From ZC4RG17 sp035304485 (GTDB lineage: Bacteria > Actinomycetota > Acidimicrobiia > Spongiisociales > ZC4RG35): 31,364 bases of DNA. The stretch covers positions 1 to 31,364 of the forward strand of contig DATGPZ010000025.1 in the NCBI GenBank assembly GCA_035304485.1. The letters are read 5' to 3'. Position 1 is the first letter of the stretch. Each line of letters opens with the position of its first letter. Below are positions 7,558-14,443 of this stretch, piece by piece. Both the position numbers and the translations under genes were made by a program. The notes under the pieces were generated by a model that saw only the letters and a list, made by a program, of their open reading frames with translations, was not told the origin of the DNA and did not search any database.

Positions 7558-10500
7558 GTGGGCTCCGCCACACCACTCCCCGTGTCGATGGCACGAATCC
7601 GACCTCGGAGAGCGGTCCACCCAGGTCCGTGGACATCACGCCTTGGCCATTCACCGTCTCGATCGAGAAACGACGGTGTCGGGCCGCCACGGAAGCTATG
7701 GCCTCTACCGTCTCGCTCGGGTCCACACCGTTCCACAGGTGGAGGTGACGTCCTCGGCTCTCTACGTAACCGACTAGCTCGCCGGAGTGGAGGATCACGT
7801 AGGTTCCGGCCGTGCGGGCCAACCGCACCTGCGAATCCGGCCAGGGGAGCGCGGCTCCGTACGGGTTGGCCGGGTCCGTGGAAGCCATCACCACCGTCCG
7901 CCCTTCCGGGGCGGCTCGAAGGCGGTCGACGGCGCCGGGTGTGGCGAACTGGGCACCTCCTTGGCCCTCCACGAAGTAGCCTCGGCGCACCTGCCCGGCT
8001 TCCTCCATCTGGGAAAAGACGGGGTACAGGCCGCTGAAACCGCCTCTGACCCCCTCGTGAGCCACGACCGAGCGGGTCACCACGCCGTGGCGTTGGAGGA
8101 GGATCGAGGCGAGGGCGGCAGAGCGTTCGGTGTCGGAGATCGTGCCGGCCGACAGGGTCGCGACCAGAGACCAGCGACCGGCTGCGTGTGGAGGGAACGA
8201 CGACGGCAGATGCCGGGGACTGGAACGCCGGTTGCGGCGTCCCAGGAATGCCCTTAAGGGAGCCAACGTGTCGTTGGTCACCTCGCCGTTCCACACCAGA
8301 TCCCAGAGGGCGGAGAGGACCTCTTCCGGATCTCCGATACCGGCGGCTGCATAGATGTCGGCGAAGAAGCTGGCGCCCCGATCCGCCAGATGCTCCCTGA
8401 TCCGGGAGTGGGTGTCACCCTCGATGGGCTCGTTCCCGTCGAATCCATGTAAGTGGCCGATCGCGTTTCGGGGATAGATCGCCACCTTGCCGTCTCTCGG
8501 TCCGAGGGCACCCCGGCCGATCCAAACCAGCTCGCCTTCGAGCATCATCTGGTCGATCAGAGGTCCCGGCTCAGCGACCCGGGAGGAGAGCACATCGCGT
8601 TCCAGCGAGGAGGCGGGAATCTCATACCCCTGGATCTGCGCGATCGCCTCGGCCATGGCACTGCGCCCTCGGGCATCCGTGTCGAGGCGATGCCAGGCCG
8701 GCAGAAAGCGCCCGAGCGCAGCGGGCTCGGCCGGCTCGATCTCACCTCGCAAACGGGCAAGAGACCGCCGCTTGATGCGTCGCAACACGTCGTTGTCGAC
8801 CCATTCGGTTCCGGTTCGCCCGGGCGTGAACGTTCCGCGTGAGACCCGACCTTCCCGTTCGAGCCGCTCCAGCACGGTGTCGACCACGGCCGGTGCCAGC
8901 CCCAGAGCGCCGGCCACGTCTGAGGACATGAATGGAGCGTGGGTCCGGGCGTAGCGTCCCACCACGTCACCGAGCGGATCGGGAACCGGTTCCAGGTAGA
9001 CGTGGGCAACGCCCGGTGGCGGCTGGACGCCCAAGCCGTCTCGCAGCCGTGCCAGGTCTTCGACGGCGGCGTAGTGGCTCACTCCACCCAGGCGCACTTC
9101 TACCAAGCGTCGGGCGCTCACCAGGTCGTCGAGGACTCGTTCCAGTTGGAGGTCGCGGGTGCGCAGTCCGATGTCGTCGATAGTCAGGGGCCCCAAGTCA
9201 CGGAGGAGATCGACGATCCCGTCCGGACGGGTCACGGCCCGTTCGGGAGTGAGACGCTGCAACTCCAATTCGACGGCGGCGATCTCGTCGATCGAGAGCA
9301 GCTCGCGCAACTCGCCCTCTCCCAGCAATTCACGTAGGAGATCGCGGTCGAGCGTGAGTGCTGTGGCCCGCCGCTCAGCGAGGGGAGTGTCGGCCTCGTA
9401 CATGTAGGCGGCCACGAAGGCGAAGAGGAGCGAGGAGGCAAACGGCGACGCCGATGGAACCTCGACCTCGACCATCCGCAGTTTCCGTGATCGCAAGTCC
9501 GCGAGGACGTCGAGCAGAGAAGGCAGGTCGAAGTCGTCCTGCAGGATCTCCCGGTAGGTCTCGAGAACGATGGGGAAGGAGCCGAACTGCTTGGCCACCG
9601 ACAGGAGGCCGGCGGCCCTTCTCCGCTGGAGCCACAACGGAGTGCGCGAGCCAGGGCGTCGCCGGGGTAGCAGGAGAGACCGCCCGGCCGCCTCTCGGAA
9701 GCGGGCGGCGAAGATGGCCGTGTCGGCGAGGTGATCCACCAGCAGGTCTTCCACCTCTTCGGGATCCAGCGCGAGATCGTCGGCCCCGGGGACTTCGTCG
9801 GAGTCGGGGAACCGGAGCGCGATCCCGTCGTCGGACCAAATGACGTCCACTTCGGTCCCGAACTTCGCCTGGAGGCGCTGGGTGAGCGCCATCGCCCAGG
9901 GAGCGTGGACCCGAGCACCGAGCGGGGAGAGGATCACCAGACGCCAGTCACCGATCTCGTCACGGAATCTCTCGACCACGATGGTGCGATCGTCGGGCAA
10001 CGCCCCGGTCGTCTCCCGTTCCTCCTCCAGATAGGCGATCAAGTTCCCGGCCGCCCACTCGTCCAAGGAGTACTCCTCCATCAGCAGACGGCGCGCCTCG
10101 TCGGCGGGGAGCGCGGACAGCCGGCGGACGAAACTTCCGATCGCTCGTCCCATGTCCAGGCTTCGCCCGGCCATGTCTCCGTGCCAGAAGGGGACCTTCG
10201 GGGCGGGTTCGCCGGGGGCGGGGACGACCTCGACCCGATCGACCCCGATCTCGTTGATTCTCCAAGTCGAGGCGCCCAGCACGAACACGTCTCCCTGGCG
10301 GGATTCGTAGACCATTTCCTCGTCTAGTTCGCCCACGCGGGAGCCGTCGGGGAGCACGACGCGGTAGAGACCACGGTCCGGAATGGTGCCGGGGTTGGTG
10401 ACTGCCAGTTGACGGGCACCGGGGCGGGCAGAGACGACACCGGTCGTGCGGTCCCAGTCCACCCGCGCCCGCAGCTCAGCGAAGAGATCGGATGGATATC

Positions 10501-11914
10501 GTCCGGCCAGCATGTCGAGGACCGAGTCGAAAGCGCTCCTCGGCAGTTCTGCATAAGGGGCTGCCCGGCGAGTCATCCGGAACAGGTCGTCGGCATTTCG
10601 ATCTCCCACCACCACCTCGGCCACGATCTGCTGAGCCAGGACGTCGAGCGGGTTGCGGGGGATGGTGGTCGGTTCGACGTGTCCTCGCTCCATCTCGGAT
10701 CCGACCACCGCACTGACCAGGAGATCGCCGCGATATTTGGGGAACAGCTTCGCCCGACTGATCGCGCCCACCTGATGGCCGGCGCGTCCGATGCGTTGCA
10801 ACCCGGAGGTCACGGAGGTCGGTGCTTCGACCTGGATGACCAGGTCCACGGCCCCCATGTCGATTCCCAATTCCAGCGAGGAGGTGGCGACCACCGCTTT
10901 GAGGGCGCCTCGTTTGAGAGCCTCTTCGATCTCGACCCGTTGCTCCCGCGACACCGAACCGTGATGAGATCGGGCGATCTCTTCGCCGGCCAGTTGGTTG
11001 ATCTCGGCACACAGGCGCTCGGCCAGGCGTCGGGAGTTGGCGAAGACGATCGTCGACCGGTGCGACTGGATGAGTTCGAGGAGGCGGGGATGCACCGCCG
11101 GCCAGATCGATTGCTGCCGGACTCGATCCGGATCCAATGGGTCGGGAGGTGCGGGCGCCGCCATGTCGGCGACCGGCACCACGATTTCGAGCTCCACCTG
11201 CCGTTCGCTCGGGACATCGACGATCGTGACCGGCCGTTCCCGTCGGTCGTCTCCATCGACTTCGGCGCCGCCCAAGAACGAAGCGATGGTCTCGAGTGGC
11301 CGCTGGGTCGCCGACAGCCCGATCCTCTGGACATCGGGTGCCACCTCTTCGAGACGTTCCAAGCTCAGAGCGAGGTGGGCGCCTCGTTTGGTCCCCGCCA
11401 CTGCGTGGACCTCGTCGACGATCACCCAGCGAACGGACGCGAGAGCCGACCGCGCCTGAGAGGTGAGCATGAGATAGAGCGACTCGGGGGTGGTGATCAG
11501 GATGTCGGGTGGGGAGGCCAGCATCCGCCGGCGTTCGTCGGCCGGGGTGTCGCCGGTTCGAAGGAAGGTCGTCAGCTCAGGGAGTGGGTCGCCACCCAGG
11601 CGTTGTGATGCCTGTGCGATACCTGCCAGGGGCGCTCGGAGGTTGCGGTCGATGTCGTAGGCGAGGGCCTTGAGCGGAGAGACGTACAGCACCCGGCACC
11701 GTTCCGACTTGTCCGGCATCGGTTCGTGGAGCAGCCGGTCGATCGTCCAGAGGAATGCGGCCAGGGTCTTTCCCGAACCGGTCGGGGCATGGATGAGCGT
11801 GTGAGCGCCGGATTCGATCGCCTCCCAGCCGCCGATCTGGGCGGGTGTGGGCGAAGGGAAACTGGCCTCGAACCAGGCGCGCGTGGCAGGGGTGAATCGG
11901 GACAGAACGTCCAT
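7544..11914 (-). CDS. lhr: Lhr-type ATP-dependent DNA helicase
   Basis: A protein of about 1456 residues, the usual length of actinobacterial Lhr (large helicase-related). RecA-like domain 1 has A-P-T-G-S-G-K-T at 43-50 (Walker A), D-E-V-H at 167-170 and S-A-T at 201-203; domain 2 has Q-R-I-G-R-A-G-H near 390. After these come the winged-helix and Lhr-core regions, and the long C-terminal half has further winged-helix-like segments. Lhr is a 3'-to-5' ssDNA translocase and RNA:DNA helicase tied to DNA repair. ATG at 11914 is preferred over a GTG two codons upstream because a -10 box TACCCT lies 8 bases before the ATG, fitting a leaderless mRNA. nei follows with overlap, forming one transcript. 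Confidence 0.93.
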   Translation of the reverse strand: MDVLSRFTPATRAWFEASFPSPTPAQIGGWEAIESGAHTLIHAPTGSGKTLAAFLWTIDRLLHEPMPDKSERCRVLYVSPLKALAYDIDRNLRAPLAGIAQASQRLGGDPLPELTTFLRTGDTPADERRRMLASPPDILITTPESLYLMLTSQARSALASVRWVIVDEVHAVAGTKRGAHLALSLERLEEVAPDVQRIGLSATQRPLETIASFLGGAEVDGDDRRERPVTIVDVPSERQVELEIVVPVADMAAPAPPDPLDPDRVRQQSIWPAVHPRLLELIQSHRSTIVFANSRRLAERLCAEINQLAGEEIARSHHGSVSREQRVEIEEALKRGALKAVVATSSLELGIDMGAVDLVIQVEAPTSVTSGLQRIGRAGHQVGAISRAKLFPKYRGDLLVSAVVGSEMERGHVEPTTIPRNPLDVLAQQIVAEVVVGDRNADDLFRMTRRAAPYAELPRSAFDSVLDMLAGRYPSDLFAELRARVDWDRTTGVVSARPGARQLAVTNPGTIPDRGLYRVVLPDGSRVGELDEEMVYESRQGDVFVLGASTWRINEIGVDRVEVVPAPGEPAPKVPFWHGDMAGRSLDMGRAIGSFVRRLSALPADEARRLLMEEYSLDEWAAGNLIAYLEEERETTGALPDDRTIVVERFRDEIGDWRLVILSPLGARVHAPWAMALTQRLQAKFGTEVDVIWSDDGIALRFPDSDEVPGADDLALDPEEVEDLLVDHLADTAIFAARFREAAGRSLLLPRRRPGSRTPLWLQRRRAAGLLSVAKQFGSFPIVLETYREILQDDFDLPSLLDVLADLRSRKLRMVEVEVPSASPFASSLLFAFVAAYMYEADTPLAERRATALTLDRDLLRELLGEGELRELLSIDEIAAVELELQRLTPERAVTRPDGIVDLLRDLGPLTIDDIGLRTRDLQLERVLDDLVSARRLVEVRLGGVSHYAAVEDLARLRDGLGVQPPPGVAHVYLEPVPDPLGDVVGRYARTHAPFMSSDVAGALGLAPAVVDTVLERLEREGRVSRGTFTPGRTGTEWVDNDVLRRIKRRSLARLRGEIEPAEPAALGRFLPAWHRLDTDARGRSAMAEAIAQIQGYEIPASSLERDVLSSRVAEPGPLIDQMMLEGELVWIGRGALGPRDGKVAIYPRNAIGHLHGFDGNEPIEGDTHSRIREHLADRGASFFADIYAAAGIGDPEEVLSALWDLVWNGEVTNDTLAPLRAFLGRRNRRSSPRHLPSSFPPHAAGRWSLVATLSAGTISDTERSAALASILLQRHGVVTRSVVAHEGVRGGFSGLYPVFSQMEEAGQVRRGYFVEGQGGAQFATPGAVDRLRAAPEGRTVVMASTDPANPYGAALPWPDSQVRLARTAGTYVILHSGELVGYVESRGRHLHLWNGVDPSETVEAIASVAARHRRFSIETVNGQGVMSTDLGGPLSEVGFVPSTRGVVWRSPHARR

Positions 11915-11922
11915 CGTCACCG

Positions 11923-11928
11923 AGGGTA
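11923..11928 (-). promoter_or_regulatory. -10 box for lhr-nei (leaderless type)
   Basis: On the minus strand TACCCT lies 8 bases before the lhr ATG. No Shine-Dalgarno site is present. The promoter lies in the short gap (11915-11957) after the marR stop. Confidence 0.4.
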
Positions 11929-11957
11929 TTCGTCGCCACCGACAAGTGGTCCGGTGT

Positions 11958-12434
11958 TCAGTCCGAGCAAAGGCCCTCGTCGGAGGGAAGCCCGGCCAGG
12001 ACCTTCTCGGAGATCTCGGCCAGAGCGAGCAGCTGATCCCGTGAGAGGTGGTCGATGAGAAAGCCTCTGACGTCGGCGACGTGGAGTGGGGCCGCCTCCT
12101 CGATGGCTCGCCGTCCCACGGGTGTCAGAACCACGTGGAGGCCTCGCCCGTCCGTCTCACAACTGCGACGTTCGACCAGGCCCCGCTTCTCCATGCGGCG
12201 GAGGTGGTGGGAGAGGCGGCTCTTCTCCCACCGCAGCGCCGTCCCCAGCTCGAACGCCCGGAGTCGGTCTTGGGGCGCTTCCGACAGGTGGACGAGCACT
12301 GCATAGTCGGAAAGGGAGAGGCCGGTAGCGCGCATCAGGCTCCGGTGGAGAGCCGTCTCCACCTGGTCAGCCATCGCTTGATATCCGCGCCAGGCACGGT
12401 CTTCCAACTCGTCGAGCCACCGAGCTTCTTCCAT
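11958..12434 (-). CDS. MarR-family transcriptional regulator
   Basis: A 158-residue MarR-family regulator, normal length. The winged helix-turn-helix spans about residues 40-110: L-S-L-S-D-Y-A-V-L-V-H-L-S, then R-W-E-K-S-R-L-S-H-H-L-R-R-M (recognition helix) and the wing with E-T-D-G-R-G. Terminal helices should form the dimer. It is divergent from the yceI-family gene, and the 115-base gap contains overlapping promoters and two palindromes that fit MarR dimer sites, so repression of both genes by this protein is likely. Many MarR proteins respond to phenolic acids or oxidants; the ligand here is unknown. TATTCT lies 7 bases before the ATG and there is no Shine-Dalgarno site, so the mRNA is probably leaderless. 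Confidence 0.9.
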   Translation of the reverse strand: MEEARWLDELEDRAWRGYQAMADQVETALHRSLMRATGLSLSDYAVLVHLSEAPQDRLRAFELGTALRWEKSRLSHHLRRMEKRGLVERRSCETDGRGLHVVLTPVGRRAIEEAAPLHVADVRGFLIDHLSRDQLLALAEISEKVLAGLPSDEGLCSD

Positions 12435-12441
12435 GCAAGGA

Positions 12442-12471
12442 AGAATAGCACAGAAGTAGTTGACATGTCTA
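12442..12471 (-). promoter_or_regulatory. marR promoter
   Basis: On the minus strand, TAGACA (12466-12471) is followed after 18 bases by TATTCT (12442-12447), with TG in the extended -10 position. Transcription would start at or next to the ATG at 12434. The -35 box lies inside the first palindrome. Confidence 0.6.
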
Positions 12472-12472
12472 C
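12459..12472. promoter_or_regulatory. Operator-like palindrome 1 (MarR site candidate)
   Basis: GTTGACATGTCTAC reads the same on both strands at 12 of 14 positions. It holds the -35 boxes of both divergent promoters, so one bound dimer could block both genes. Confidence 0.6.
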
Positions 12473-12488
12473 CTGAATCCGGTAGATT
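12460..12488 (+). promoter_or_regulatory. yceI promoter
   Basis: TTGACA (12460-12465), a consensus -35 box, is followed after exactly 17 bases by TAGATT (12483-12488). The start would fall near 12495, inside the second palindrome, giving a leader of about 55 bases. Confidence 0.75.
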
Positions 12489-12491
12489 CCG

Positions 12492-12505
12492 GTTGACACA
12501 TCAAC
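12492..12505. promoter_or_regulatory. Operator-like palindrome 2 (MarR site candidate)
   Basis: GTTGA-CACA-TCAAC has perfect 5-base arms and lies 33 bases (about three helix turns) from palindrome 1, with which it shares the GTTGACA half. It covers the predicted yceI transcription start. Confidence 0.6.
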
Positions 12506-12549
12506 GTTATGGGGGCCTTCGGGTCCCGAGGATCCGACAGGAGGACAGG

Positions 12550-13128
12550 ATGACCAGCGAGACACTTCAATCGACCGGCTTGGCTCTCAGCGAGCTGACC
12601 GGCACCTACGCCATCGACGCCAGCCACAGCCGTCTCGGCTTCGTGGCCCGCCACGCCATGGTTTCCAAGGTACGAGGCCACTTCGACGAGTTCGAAGGCA
12701 CCCTGGAGCTCGACGGAGAGAACCCCGCCAACAGCAGTGGCCGGGTGACCATCCAGACGGCCTCGATCGACACCGGCAACGAGGATCGGGACAACCACCT
12801 CCGCAGCAACGATTTCTTCGCCATGGAGGAGTACCCGACGATCGAGTTCGTCTCGACTGCGGTCGAGCCGACGGACGACGAATCCGTCTACCGGGTCAAG
12901 GGTGACCTGACCATTCGAGGTGTCACCAAGCCCGTTGAGTTCGATGTCGAGTATCTGGGTGCCGCCATCGATCCCTGGGGCAACACCAGGGTCGGATTCG
13001 AAGGCTCCACCACGGTCAATCGCAAGGACTGGAACGTGAGCTGGAACGCCGCTCTCGAAGCGGGTGGCGTGCTCGTGTCCGAGAAGGTGACCCTCGAGTT
13101 CGAGATCGCTGCCGTCAAGCAGAACTGA
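12550..13128 (+). CDS. YceI-family lipocalin-like protein
   Basis: A 192-residue YceI-family protein. Family hallmarks are seen throughout: Y-A-I-D-A-S-H-S-R-L-G-F near residues 20-31, D-x-R-D-N-H-L-R-S-x-D-F-F-x-M-E-E-Y-P near 79-97, and G-D-L-T-I-R-G-V-T-K-P-V near 119-130. YceI proteins form a lipocalin-like barrel that binds long polyisoprenoid chains. There is no signal peptide, so this copy is probably cytoplasmic, as in many actinobacteria. The ATG at 12550 has an AGGAGGACAGG site just upstream and was preferred over an earlier in-frame ATG that would lie within the promoter. It is divergent from marR and followed by a strong terminator, so it forms a single-gene unit. Confidence 0.93.
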   Translation: MTSETLQSTGLALSELTGTYAIDASHSRLGFVARHAMVSKVRGHFDEFEGTLELDGENPANSSGRVTIQTASIDTGNEDRDNHLRSNDFFAMEEYPTIEFVSTAVEPTDDESVYRVKGDLTIRGVTKPVEFDVEYLGAAIDPWGNTRVGFEGSTTVNRKDWNVSWNAALEAGGVLVSEKVTLEFEIAAVKQN

Positions 13129-13147
13129 TCGAACGCCAACTGCCTGA

Positions 13148-13181
13148 GAGAGGCCGCCTACGGGCGGCCTCTCTTTTTTTT
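13148..13181 (+). terminator. Intrinsic terminator after yceI
   Basis: A perfect 11-base-pair stem (13148-13158 with 13163-13173), a TACG tetraloop and a run of eight T (13174-13181), 20 bases after the yceI stop. This is the clearest terminator in the window. Confidence 0.95.
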
Positions 13182-13448
13182 GTCTCGGACCGAATCTCGA
13201 TCGGTGCTCGAAAAAGTTCGTAACGATCCGCGTCTCGCGGCGATTGCCCTGTCAGCTGATGCCAGAGAGTGGGAGAGCCCCTCTCGCGCCGGCTCCAGAG
13301 ACGATGAGGCAGGGTTGATGGTCTGCACCTACAGAGGAAGGACACCTGGTGTCGTAGACGGTGCCCCGTCACCCGTGGCTTGCTGCCCCATCGGACCGGC
13401 TGCAGACGGAGTCGAGCGCGACATCGAGGGGATGCGGCATCTACAGCG

Positions 13449-13495
13449 CCGTGGAGGGTTTCTCCGAACCCCTCACCCGGAGAGATTCTCCACGG
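13449..13495. repeat. Large imperfect inverted repeat
   Basis: Arms 13449-13466 and 13478-13495 match at 15 of 18 positions around an 11-base loop. There is no U-run on either side. Together with the next hairpin it lies downstream of the TerC gene on the minus strand. Confidence 0.7.
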
Positions 13496-13503
13496 CCTAG
13501 ATC

Positions 13504-13554
13504 CCGTTCTGTGGTCCGGGGCGATTGCCTGCACGTCTCCGGACCACAGAACGG
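13504..13554. repeat. Perfect 16-base inverted repeat after the TerC gene
   Basis: CCGTTCTGTGGTCCGG (13504-13519) and its exact reverse complement (13539-13554) surround a 19-base loop. It begins 9 bases after the TerC stop on the minus strand, so it may end or protect that transcript, though no U-run follows. Confidence 0.75.
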
Positions 13555-13563
13555 CGCTATTCG

Positions 13564-14367
13564 TCAGCGCTTCTCCGGGCCCCTCCGATGCAGGTGGCCG
13601 ACAGCCCCCGCCGCTTCCGGCAGCTTCACGTAGGTCGGACGTAGCTCGACCGGCTCGGCCTCGACCCGTGGCTTGCGGACTCGTAGGTTGATCACCTCGA
13701 CGAACACCGAGAAGCCCATGGCGAAGTAGATGTAGCCCTTCGGTATGTGCAGGTCCCAGCCTTCCGCGACCAGGGACATACCGATCAGAAGCAAAAAGCT
13801 GAGTGCCAGTATCTTCACGGTGGGGTGACGGTTGACGAACCCGGCGATGGCTCCGGCGGAGAGCAGCATCACACCGATGGCGATCACCACGGCCGCGATC
13901 ATCACGCCGATCTCGTCGGCCATTCCGACCGCAGTGATCACGGAATCGAGACTGAAGACCATGTCCAACAGCAGGACCTGGACGATGACCGAGGTGAACG
14001 ACGCAACGGCGACCTCCATCTCGTGGGATTCCTCACCTTCGAGTTTCTCGTGGATCTCGAAGGTGGCCTTCCCCAGCAGGAACAGACCACCGAGGATCAG
14101 GATGATGTCACGTCCCGAGAATTCGTTGCCAACCACCTCGAACAGGGGCTCCGTGAGGCCGATCACCCAGCTGATGGCGAGCAGGAGCAGGATCCTCATC
14201 ACCATCGCCAGACCGAGACCCACCGTCCGTGCTCGCGCTCGCTGCGACTCGGGCAGCTTGTCGGCGAGTATGGAGATGAAGATGATGTTGTCGATGCCGA
14301 GGACGATCTCCAGAACCGTCAGCGTGACGAGAGAGATCCAGATGTCGGGATTGGTGAGCCAGTCCAT
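13564..14367 (-). CDS. TerC-family integral membrane protein
   Basis: A 267-residue TerC-family membrane protein with about seven helices. The two family signatures are present: L-E-I-V-L-G-I-D-N near residues 19-27 and D-M-V-F-S-L-D-S-V near 134-142, whose acidic residues are in the membrane and suggest metal ion handling. It resembles the YgdQ/YoaE branch; some TerC relatives export manganese to metalate secreted enzymes. The C-terminal tail of about 35 residues is basic and polar. No yybP-ykoY manganese riboswitch is recognisable upstream. There is no Shine-Dalgarno site; a -10-like TAGCGT lies 6 bases before the ATG within a small hairpin, so the mRNA may be leaderless. Confidence 0.92.
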   Translation of the reverse strand: MDWLTNPDIWISLVTLTVLEIVLGIDNIIFISILADKLPESQRARARTVGLGLAMVMRILLLLAISWVIGLTEPLFEVVGNEFSGRDIILILGGLFLLGKATFEIHEKLEGEESHEMEVAVASFTSVIVQVLLLDMVFSLDSVITAVGMADEIGVMIAAVVIAIGVMLLSAGAIAGFVNRHPTVKILALSFLLLIGMSLVAEGWDLHIPKGYIYFAMGFSVFVEVINLRVRKPRVEAEPVELRPTYVKLPEAAGAVGHLHRRGPEKR

Positions 14368-14383
14368 CCGGTAACGCTACCGG
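14368..14383 (-). promoter_or_regulatory. Hairpin and -10 box directly before the TerC start
   Basis: CCGGTA-ACGC-TACCGG abuts the start codon. On the minus strand it contains TAGCGT (14374-14379), 6 bases before the ATG, which reads as a leaderless -10 box. The palindrome may instead be an operator. Confidence 0.4.
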
Positions 14384-14395
14384 GCCACCCAGTCC

Positions 14396-14432
14396 CAGCC
14401 CGGCAACGATCCATTTACGTGAACCCGGGCTG
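14396..14432. repeat. Inverted repeat between the sigma-factor stop and the TerC start
   Basis: CAGCCCGG (14396-14403) and CCGGGCTG (14425-14432) enclose 21 bases, 11 bases after the end of the sigma-factor gene. It lacks a U-run; a weak terminator is possible. Confidence 0.4.
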
Positions 14433-14443
14433 ACCCGTCGGTC

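Larger units (their letters stand above)
13182..13563. other. Gene-free stretch with hairpins
   Basis: This 382-base gap lies between the yceI terminator and the 3' end of the TerC gene. No reading frame with convincing coding character is seen on either strand. It holds two large inverted repeats (13449-13495 and 13504-13554), a small perfect palindrome GACACC-T-GGTGTC (13341-13353), and two copies of GGCGATTGCC (13239-13248 and 13519-13528), itself partly palindromic. Function unknown; a small RNA or a decayed mobile remnant is possible. Confidence 0.6.

Noticed and set aside
10409..11608. Long open frame of 399 codons on the plus strand inside lhr
   Set aside because: It lies antisense to the conserved helicase core, has no recognisable domain, and is expected by chance in GC-rich DNA.
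14368..14443. Possible manganese (yybP-ykoY) riboswitch before the TerC gene
   Set aside because: The gap is only 76 bases and lacks the conserved blocks of that aptamer.
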